A stretch of DNA of 39,229 nucleotides from a virus, in the IMG/VR virus record IMGVR_UViG_3300036715_000378, positions 1-39,229 of that record; one strand, 5' to 3'. The translations under genes were made by a program, and so were the position numbers. Below, one piece after another: positions 33,722 to 39,229 of the stretch; the first letter of the stretch is position 1; each line of letters begins with the position of its first letter. The notes beneath the pieces are model-generated. The model made no database searches. It worked only from the letters and a program-made list of their open reading frames with translations, and was not told the DNA's origin.

Positions 33722-33997
33722 ATGTCATCAGTTGCAATATCAACAACAGAATTTACAGTAACCAGCACCGGTCAAGATTTCTCTATCCCAGGCGATTGGA
33801 CTCCAGCTCAGATCGTTAACATGTATGGTACAACCATTCCTGGTTTGGGTAACATGGATTCTACCGCTGAAGTAGATGGCTCTACTCGTAAAATCACCTT
33901 CCGTCCTAAGACAGGTACTAAAGGTGCTCGTTTACTTAAGACTGGTGTAAAAGGTGCTAGTTTATTTAAGCGTGTTGTGAATTTCTTAATTGGCTAA
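33722..33997 (+). CDS. Ubiquitin-like protein, PRTRC protein C-like
   Basis: 91 residues, first gene of the plus operon, preceded by AAGGAAAT. Residues about 10-68 fit the short beta-grasp protein of PRTRC loci: FTVTSTGQDFSIPG, DWTPAQIVNMYGTTIPGLGN, RKITFRPKTGTKG. The closing GTKG (65-68) corresponds to the usual end of that family. An extension follows as an imperfect 10-residue duplication (KTGTKGARLL / KTGVKGASLF) and a hydrophobic, basic tail ending FLIG. Ub-like modifiers act through a C-terminal Gly activated by E1; here Gly68, Gly78 or the terminal Gly91 are candidates. Coding context (E1, E2-like and JAB downstream) strongly supports the role. The family call is from memory of the motif. 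Confidence 0.7.
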   Translation: MSSVAISTTEFTVTSTGQDFSIPGDWTPAQIVNMYGTTIPGLGNMDSTAEVDGSTRKITFRPKTGTKGARLLKTGVKGASLFKRVVNFLIG

Positions 33998-34022
33998 TAA
34001 CTAGCTAGTCTAGTTGTTGTTG

Positions 34023-34052
34023 AAGCAGGGGTTTAACTCTCCTGCTTTTTTT
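34023..34052 (+). terminator. Rho-independent terminator after the Ubl gene
   Basis: AAGCAGG / CCTGCTT stem with an 11-nt loop, followed by a T-run on the plus strand. It lies 25 bases past the Ubl stop and 30 bases before the next gene. No promoter of obvious quality is seen between it and the next gene, so it probably works as a partial terminator and makes the Ubl mRNA more abundant than that of the enzymes. Confidence 0.8.
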
Positions 34053-34081
34053 AGTTTACAAATAAATAAGGGTATAGGATT

Positions 34082-34756
34082 ATGTCCAATGATCTTGAGT
34101 CTGCCATAGAGACGTTAAATAGTTATGAAGGAATGTCTAACAAGCTAGTGCACATCAAGGCTATTGGACATAACGCCTGTATAAAGTCTCTTTGTAAGTA
34201 TTCTAATTTCAAGCTTAAAGAGCTAGGTCTGGTAACTGCCGGCTATAGTAAGACTATAGACTTATATCGCCCTATAGGCAATCTAAGAACGTTATGGCAA
34301 ATTATTTCTCGTAATCTCAGAGTTAGAATTCCATATCTAGCACCTATGGAGGCAGAGTTTGTTAAAGTGCGTAATGATTACGTAAGTCTTCGTCCTCATC
34401 CAAGCCCTAGAGTTGAAAGATACCTGCGTATGATGGGTAGAAAGTTAAGTACGCTTACAAATGGTACCTACGAGCTTATTAGTAGGTATGACTCTGAGAT
34501 GGATCGAGAAATTTGGATATTAAGGTATTGTGACATAGTACCTTCTAAGGCTAACAGAATCTATGCTTTTAGTATTTTAGAAATGCTAGAGGATATGCTT
34601 CAGGTTCTAGCCACTCTTCATAGAGAGATGTGCATAAGAGACGATATTCTTCCAGATAACTTCTTCCTTAGAGAGGAGGGTGTGCAGCCTGTGGAAGTGG
34701 TACCCGTCCAACCAGTAATCGAAACCGTCACTATACTAGGAGATATAAATGAGTGA
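34082..34756 (+). CDS. Unknown protein of the Ubl operon (224 aa)
   Basis: Helix-rich, basic protein. N-terminal LESAIETLNSYEGMSNKLVH, then LRTLWQIISRNLRVRIPYLA, LRPHPSPRVERYLRMMGRKL, and YAFSILEMLEDMLQVLATLH; a short proline/valine tail (VEVVPVQPVIETV) follows. No catalytic or zinc motif is seen. It overlaps the next gene by 8 bases. In the plasmid PRTRC loci I recall that extra proteins (E, F) sit between the C and B genes, so by position this may correspond to one of them; I see no sequence evidence for that. Its place in the operon suggests a partner or substrate of the conjugation enzymes. Confidence 0.7.
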   Translation: MSNDLESAIETLNSYEGMSNKLVHIKAIGHNACIKSLCKYSNFKLKELGLVTAGYSKTIDLYRPIGNLRTLWQIISRNLRVRIPYLAPMEAEFVKVRNDYVSLRPHPSPRVERYLRMMGRKLSTLTNGTYELISRYDSEMDREIWILRYCDIVPSKANRIYAFSILEMLEDMLQVLATLHREMCIRDDILPDNFFLREEGVQPVEVVPVQPVIETVTILGDINE

Positions 34757-35015
34757 GCAGGCAGATAAAATTAATATTTTAGATTTCTTGAATCTAAACG
34801 TTGAGACCCTACCTGATGTGTATGAGTCAGGTATGGCTAAATTAAAACTTGCTTTTGAGGTCCCTACTAACTCAAAAGAGCTTACTCAAATCTTTGAACT
34901 ATTCACAAAATATTTTGATGCTAGAGATAGTATTAGAGCTCCTAATCCAAAAGTAATAAGTGATGCAGCCAAGAGAATGCCTCACTTCCAATCCACCGTA
35001 GACTTTTATATTTAA
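34749..35015 (+). CDS. Unknown small protein of the Ubl operon (88 aa)
   Basis: 88 residues, helical, acidic at the N-terminus (SEQADKINILDFLNLNVETL). Then LKLAFEVPTNSKELTQIFEL and DAAKRMPHFQSTVDFYI. Its ATG is inside the end of the 224-residue gene (8-base overlap), so the two are coupled and likely interact. No family is recognised. The gap to the E2-like gene is only 11 bases. Confidence 0.65.
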   Translation: MSEQADKINILDFLNLNVETLPDVYESGMAKLKLAFEVPTNSKELTQIFELFTKYFDARDSIRAPNPKVISDAAKRMPHFQSTVDFYI

Positions 35016-35026
35016 TAGGAAATTAA

Positions 35027-35674
35027 ATGGCACAGAATTTTATAATGCATTCCACGCATGTGGAGTTTGAAACGCCTACTGGTCTAATGAAAGCTTTATC
35101 TTTTGCAGACTTTAAATGCTTAATAGACAAAGCAGTCGAAGCTACTGAAGTAGAAGAGCCTATTTTGTTACCAAGCAATTGCTACTTAATCAGTAGGGCA
35201 GGAGATAATATGAAGCTGTCTTGCTATTACCCTGCTGCTATACGAGAGATTGAGTTTATTAGACGCGTAGACGGAAAGCCTAAAAAACACACGATACCCT
35301 TCCCTAACATGATTCTTAACTTCCTACTAACTAAGTCTGCAGACAAGTGGATTGTTAAAAGTGTCTATTACTACTGTACGGATAAGAAGTTATCTCAGTT
35401 ACCTCTTCGTGCTGTTACTACACAAGACGAAGGTGTTTGGAATAGCCCAATGCCTAACACGTTCGGGGATGCTCATATGTGCTACGGTAGAAACTCCATG
35501 CCTTCAGGATTTGTTGATAACTTCCGAGGCTTGGATTGGTATTTCTCGTTTCTATTCTCAACACCTTTTAATAGTGACCTGAGTATCAGCTGTGTAAAAG
35601 GTACACAGCCTGCAGATTGGATTAATGAGTTATCAGGTATGACAGAGTTTCCATACGCCAGACTAGGTAAGTAA
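35027..35674 (+). CDS. E2-like protein, PRTRC protein B-like
   Basis: 215 residues. The fold pattern is beta-rich N-terminus (HVEFETPTGLMKALSFADF), middle strands (MKLSCYYPAAIREIEF, KHTIPFPNMILNFLL), then WIVKSVYYYC. Near the end is SPMPNTFGDAHMCYGRN with Cys152 in HMCYGRN, followed by WYFSFLFSTPFNSDLS. PRTRC protein B proteins, considered E2-like in comparative studies, have an equivalent P-x-N-x-G-x-x-C-x-G segment where the Cys would carry the Ubl thioester. I see that pattern here but without a search cannot rank it above other possibilities. The position between the small proteins and the JAB gene agrees with the PRTRC order. Confidence 0.6.
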   Translation: MAQNFIMHSTHVEFETPTGLMKALSFADFKCLIDKAVEATEVEEPILLPSNCYLISRAGDNMKLSCYYPAAIREIEFIRRVDGKPKKHTIPFPNMILNFLLTKSADKWIVKSVYYYCTDKKLSQLPLRAVTTQDEGVWNSPMPNTFGDAHMCYGRNSMPSGFVDNFRGLDWYFSFLFSTPFNSDLSISCVKGTQPADWINELSGMTEFPYARLGK

Positions 35675-35735
35675 CATTCTTAGTCGTTGTTATTAGTTAT
35701 TATTCAATATTGTTAAATTAGAGGAGGATTCCTAA

Positions 35736-37016
35736 ATGAAAGAATTAGTTAAATTTATATCTTGTGTTGTTACCCCAGATGAGTTTGAAGAAGTCAAAGC
35801 TTCAGGAGCATGGTCAGAAATCTATATTAAAGATGGTCTTAACTTCTTCAAATACACGAAGCTTCGAGGCGGTCGTCATGTTACAGTAAAAGTACCAGCT
35901 ATTCCTGGATTGGTTAATAGTGCAGATTCTATTAAAGAAGACATTAACTTCCTTCCTGCTGGAAAGATTCCTGCAACTTTACTTCATGACATCATTGCTT
36001 TCTTTAAAGATGTTATGAGTACAACTAAGCAAGACGTTGAAGCTATGGCTCACATCCTGTGGAATGCTACTGATGGTTACCACATCGCAGTACCTAATCA
36101 AACAATCAGTAAGGCTGCGGTTAGTTATGGGAATGACCATATTAAAGAAGGCGATATAATCGTATTAGATATTCACAGCCATAACACTATGGGCGCATTC
36201 TTTTCTGGAACAGATAACGCAGATGATCGTAACGGTATTTACTACTCAGGAGTAGTCGGTAAATTAAACATGCTAACTCCTGAGTTAGTATGGCGCTTCA
36301 ATATTGGTGCAGAAAAACGCACTGCTTCAGTAACAGACATCTTTGAAGTAGAAGTTCTAGGCAAGTCTAAACCAGAATGGTTAAGCCAAGTCAAGATTCG
36401 TACTGCTCCTGCAGTTCCTCCGTTCAACCCTAATTTAAACTCTGGTGCTCACGATTGGGTAAATAAGTATAAAGGTCCTAATACTCCAGGTGTTCAAGGC
36501 GCTCCAAGATTACCTTCTACCAACATGCGTGATGGGTTTGATAACTTCATGGGTTTTGGTGCTGATGACCTAGGCCCGGCCTTTGCTTTCAGTAGTGGAA
36601 CCAATGATCTGTTCTCACAAGGAACTGACAACTCTTCCCTAGGTCGTATCTCTAAGAAAGAGCGTAAAGCTATTCAGCGGGGAGAAGGTGTATGGCGCAA
36701 TGGTAAGTTCGTGCCTACTACTAATGTGACCCCTATTACTAGCCGTAGTTATAATGAAACTTACGTAGCTGGGCCTTTGGATATGGACGGTCTTGAAGGT
36801 ATTGTCAGTATGGGGGATATGGGTTATACAGAGTCAGAAGATAGCGTCATGATGAATTCTCTTATGAGTGAGGACATTGCAGACGCAATAGGAACCATCG
36901 AAGATGTATTAGAAGATTTAGAAGGAGCAGATGTAGAAATACTTACGCTAATGCGTAAAATGTATGCCATGCTCTCTGGAGCTGGTCAAGCCAAAATAGC
37001 CACTGAAGGAATCTAA
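35736..37016 (+). CDS. JAB/JAMM isopeptidase-like, PRTRC protein A-like
   Basis: 426 residues with a strong ribosome site, GAGGAGG, 9 bases before the ATG. The JAMM metalloprotease signature is complete: Glu102 (DVEAMAHILW), His147 and His149 (LDIHSHN), seven residues, then Ser157 and Asp160 (FFSGTD), i.e. HxHx7Sx2D. This fold hydrolyses peptide or isopeptide bonds after the C-terminal Gly of ubiquitin-like proteins using zinc. It could mature the Ubl or remove it from targets. The N-terminal 70 residues are beta-rich. The C-terminal 210 residues are a low-complexity and acidic extension, with SKKERKAIQRGEGVWRNGKF (about residues 306-325) in it. The E1 gene follows 2 bases after the stop. Confidence 0.85.
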   Translation: MKELVKFISCVVTPDEFEEVKASGAWSEIYIKDGLNFFKYTKLRGGRHVTVKVPAIPGLVNSADSIKEDINFLPAGKIPATLLHDIIAFFKDVMSTTKQDVEAMAHILWNATDGYHIAVPNQTISKAAVSYGNDHIKEGDIIVLDIHSHNTMGAFFSGTDNADDRNGIYYSGVVGKLNMLTPELVWRFNIGAEKRTASVTDIFEVEVLGKSKPEWLSQVKIRTAPAVPPFNPNLNSGAHDWVNKYKGPNTPGVQGAPRLPSTNMRDGFDNFMGFGADDLGPAFAFSSGTNDLFSQGTDNSSLGRISKKERKAIQRGEGVWRNGKFVPTTNVTPITSRSYNETYVAGPLDMDGLEGIVSMGDMGYTESEDSVMMNSLMSEDIADAIGTIEDVLEDLEGADVEILTLMRKMYAMLSGAGQAKIATEGI

Positions 37017-37018
37017 AT

Positions 37019-38389
37019 ATGTTTGAATTTATCCCGAATACAGTTCCTAATACTGTAGTAGTAGTGGGTGCTGGTGGTACAGGGGGTAGGTTAATACCTC
37101 TGTTAGCTCAGTTCCTTAAAACAATGCCTTGGGTCATCGACCCTGCTATTATCATTGTTGATGATGATATTGTAGAGGAGAAGAATCTACTACGTCAGAA
37201 TTTTATTCGTGCTGACGTTGGTAGACCTAAAGCAGTAGTTATGGCTGAACGATATTCTCGTGCTTTTAATATTGAGATTATTCCGGTAGTCAAACGAGTG
37301 GAAGGTTATTATCGAGAGCATAAAGTACTCTTCGAAAACCGCACTACAGATAATGGTTCTCCTATTGTTGTTATGTGTGTTGACTCAGCTGATGCACGTA
37401 GAGCTATTTTAAAAGCTTTCTACTCAGTTAGTGGTAGTGGGCAACCGTTATTTATTGATGCAGGTAACGAGGATTCCTTTGGTCAAGTAATGGCGTTTCA
37501 TGCTCAGTACTTAACTAGGTCTGAGGGCTATAGTTTCCAGGATTACCTGAATCAATATGAAATTCCTCCTATGTTGCCGGTTCGTGTTAGAGTCCCTAGC
37601 CTATACATTGATTTGGATTTCTACGCAAACTTGGTTGATACACCTGGGGGTAGCTGTGCTGACTTAGACCAGACCTTGGCTATTAATGCGATGATGGCAA
37701 CCAGTATTATGGGTGTCATTCAGAACTACTACTATGTCAAGCCTTTTACCACAACTCGCATCAACTTGGTCGTAGCTCAAGGAGGTTCTTCTAACATGTC
37801 TGACCTTAGAGGAATGTATAATATCGCCAGTACAACACCAATCAGGGAGTTAGTAGAATCCAGTAATCTTCGTGGTACTAGCTTAGACTCTCTATTCAGT
37901 GAGGCTAGACGCAGCTATGATCTGTTAATGGAGGAGCAGCGAGAAGCAGCGAGAGTATTAAAGGAAGCAGAGGAAGCTCGGGCTAAAGCTGAGAAGATTC
38001 TAGCTGAGGCTATGGCTAAGGAGAGGGCTGAGGCTGAGGCTCTGGCTATGGCCGAGGATGCTACAGTAGTAGTAGAAACTCCGGAGATGCAAAGTATGCG
38101 TGTTCGCATCGAGGAGTATCATCAGGACCAGTTATCAGAAATGAATGCTATTGCTGTTAATGCTATTAATGCTAGTAGAGGAGAGAGCACAGCAGCCACT
38201 GTACTGACAGAGGAGATGGATGCAGAAATGTATAGAGATGCTATTGCTGCGGCTATGGGGACTGGTAGAACAACGACAGTTAACGTCACAGATGGTGAAA
38301 TAGATGGAATACCTAATTCTACTGTTATGCTGGATGTTAGTGAAGCCGGGCTTGAGGTGCTTATTTCAGCACTTTCAGCTCAGTCCTAG
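37019..38389 (+). CDS. E1/ThiF-like Ubl-activating enzyme, PRTRC ThiF-like
   Basis: 456 residues. The nucleotide-binding Rossmann motif is VVVGAGGTGG (GAGGTGG at 17-23), then IIIVDDD (44-50), and EKNLLRQNFIRADVGRPKA (54-72) with Asn56, Arg59, Gln60 and Lys71 as in E1 adenylation sites. VMCVDSADARRAIL (118-131) gives the acidic residue that binds magnesium. Cys213, in GGSCADLDQTLAINAMMATS, matches the S-C-S/x-L-x-x-Q-x-L-x-I-N region of PRTRC ThiF and is the candidate thioester cysteine. A charged coiled-coil (about 305-350) and a C-terminal tail follow. These enzymes adenylate the Ubl C-terminal Gly. Translation seems coupled to the JAB gene. Confidence 0.85.
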   Translation: MFEFIPNTVPNTVVVVGAGGTGGRLIPLLAQFLKTMPWVIDPAIIIVDDDIVEEKNLLRQNFIRADVGRPKAVVMAERYSRAFNIEIIPVVKRVEGYYREHKVLFENRTTDNGSPIVVMCVDSADARRAILKAFYSVSGSGQPLFIDAGNEDSFGQVMAFHAQYLTRSEGYSFQDYLNQYEIPPMLPVRVRVPSLYIDLDFYANLVDTPGGSCADLDQTLAINAMMATSIMGVIQNYYYVKPFTTTRINLVVAQGGSSNMSDLRGMYNIASTTPIRELVESSNLRGTSLDSLFSEARRSYDLLMEEQREAARVLKEAEEARAKAEKILAEAMAKERAEAEALAMAEDATVVVETPEMQSMRVRIEEYHQDQLSEMNAIAVNAINASRGESTAATVLTEEMDAEMYRDAIAAAMGTGRTTTVNVTDGEIDGIPNSTVMLDVSEAGLEVLISALSAQS

Positions 38390-38404
38390 GCAAGTGTAGT
38401 AAGA

Positions 38405-38438
38405 GAAAAGTGGGTAGTTTTAACATACCCACTTTTTT
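38405..38438. terminator. Bidirectional terminator between converging genes
   Basis: An 11-bp perfect stem (AAAAGTGGGTA / TACCCACTTTT, 9-nt loop) followed by TTT on the plus strand. On the minus strand its mirror ends in four T before CTCTT. It lies between the E1 stop (38389, plus) and the 142-residue gene stop (38443, minus), so it can end both transcripts. Confidence 0.85.
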
Positions 38439-38442
38439 TAGA

Positions 38443-38871
38443 TTAGACTCTGGCGCGAGAAGCCGTAGTCAGATTATCAACAACGTTGTAGGTAGCCAAG
38501 GTAGTACCATCTTGTCTAAGCATTGTTAGTACACCAGTTGCTTTATTCCAAGACCAGCTACCAATTGCTTCATTCTCTAGATTTTGTAGGTAAGAGAACT
38601 TATCTCTAGCAACAACACTGATACCCGCAGCTATCTGGTTTTGAATATAGATAGTATAGTTACCAGTTGAGCTAGGAGTGAAGGTTAGGAGATAAGCTCC
38701 TCCACCCATTTCTACGAAAGTAAAGGTTGGGGCTACGGGAGTAGTTAAAGTAGAAAGTACTACGTTATTCAAAGCTACTACGTATGCGAAACCTGTTAAA
38801 CCTGTAACAAGATTTACACTTGTGAAAGGAATAGAGATCGGTGTGTTAATAGGGGTTTCAATGTTTACCAT
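38443..38871 (-). CDS. Small virion protein, BppU-like
   Basis: 142 residues. N-terminal IETPINTPISIPFTSVNLVT and strands YLLTFTPSSTGNYTIYIQNQ are beta-sandwich-like, then NEAIGSWSWNKATGVLTMLR, a segment I associate with phage fibre or baseplate-adaptor proteins (ending in TYNVVDN). It overlaps the upstream gene by 14 bases. It is the last minus-strand gene before the plus operon's terminator. A structural role is inferred. Confidence 0.6.
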   Translation of the reverse strand: MVNIETPINTPISIPFTSVNLVTGLTGFAYVVALNNVVLSTLTTPVAPTFTFVEMGGGAYLLTFTPSSTGNYTIYIQNQIAAGISVVARDKFSYLQNLENEAIGSWSWNKATGVLTMLRQDGTTLATYNVVDNLTTASRARV

Positions 38872-39229
38872 GTATCATTCCTTGTAAATATAGTTTTATT
38901 GCTAACTCTTTATCCCGTGTGTCTTCTTGAGTCTGGCCTGGAGACAAAGCTAACGGGTCTACTAGGCTTGCAAAGATACCTACTGGAACTGAGTAACCTT
39001 CTTCGTTCAGCATATAAGTTATAACCTGTTTAACTGAGTTGGCAAAGTCTCCTGGATATATCCCCATAATCTCTGCTATTGCAAAAGCCATTTCTAAAGA
39101 GGTAGGGACTGGAGTTACTTCAAAGTCTGCAGGTTCATTATTTATGACTTCAGTAGAGTATAAGAAAAAAAGCACGTCATTATAGAACAACTCTTTTTCA
39201 GCATCTAGAATCTGAAGAACTCGTATCTT
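38858..39229 (-). CDS. Unknown protein, N-terminus beyond right edge
   Basis: At least 123 residues. A TTG at 39190 could start it, but the frame stays open to the right edge with plausible protein (KIRVLQILDAEKELFYN), so I take it as partial. Then VLFFLYSTEVINNEPADFEV, LEMAFAIAEIMGIYPGDFAN and a C-terminal helix. No motif is recognised. It belongs to the same minus-strand block as the following virion protein, separated from the terminase by the Ubl operon. Confidence 0.6.
   Translation of the reverse strand, partial: KIRVLQILDAEKELFYNDVLFFLYSTEVINNEPADFEVTPVPTSLEMAFAIAEIMGIYPGDFANSVKQVITYMLNEEGYSVPVGIFASLVDPLALSPGQTQEDTRDKELAIKLYLQGMIHGKH

Noticed and set aside
1-39229. tRNA, rRNA, integrase, transposase or attachment sites
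   Set aside because: None seen by eye; almost no non-coding space exists outside 33500-33720. A tRNAscan search would be decisive.

Overview
The window reads as part of the genome of a large tailed phage with a contractile, myovirus-type tail, or of a prophage or metagenomic contig of one. Evidence: tightly packed genes with 4-20 base overlaps; a large terminase subunit; tail-assembly chaperones with a -1 frameshift just upstream of a tape-measure-like gene; gp25-like and J-like baseplate wedge genes; an endolysin/holin pair; and many fibre genes. The DNA looks AT-rich, and ribosome sites are of the AAGGAAAT type. The host cannot be named from the sequence. Portal, capsid, sheath, tube and replication genes are not in the window.

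Layout. Everything from 1 to about 33.5 kb lies on the minus strand, so it reads right to left. It starts with the terminase (33495-31861), then the chaperones G and G-T (31820-30898) and the tape measure (30898-27818). Hub and baseplate genes follow (27816-16249), with a sigma-factor-like gene set among them (22852-22160). Next come the fibre and fibre-accessory genes (16199-10727), two membrane proteins, an HNH protein, a large tail-spike-like protein (8676-6256), and the endolysin and holin ending at a terminator (5315-5285). More small virion proteins follow. A highly repetitive fibre protein with a 19-20 residue repeat runs off the left edge. Two further minus-strand virion genes sit at the right edge (39229-38443).

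The exception is a plus-strand operon at 33722-38389, inserted between these late modules. It codes for a small ubiquitin-like protein, two unknown proteins, an E2-like protein, a JAB/JAMM isopeptidase with all metal-site residues, and a ThiF/E1-like adenylating enzyme. The set resembles the Ubl/E2/JAB/E1 core of plasmid PRTRC loci and bacterial ubiquitin-like conjugation systems. I consider it the main discovery candidate: a phage-encoded, nearly complete ubiquitin-like conjugation and deconjugation pathway. It has its own intergenic control region (a T4-late-like TATAAATA box and a 16-bp palindrome over a TATAAT box), a terminator directly after the Ubl gene, and a terminator at the end.

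Second highlight: the terminase gene is interrupted exactly inside its Walker A motif. A 60-nt in-frame segment holds three stop codons and folds into a long hairpin spanning the gap. It could be a translational bypass element, a stop/reinitiation device, a very small removable insertion, or an artefact. Other points of note are an AAATTTT slippery site that fuses the tail chaperones; an RNA polymerase beta-prime-like four-cysteine pattern in a baseplate-region protein; and three paralogous fibre-plus-accessory gene cassettes with a leftover 41-codon fragment.
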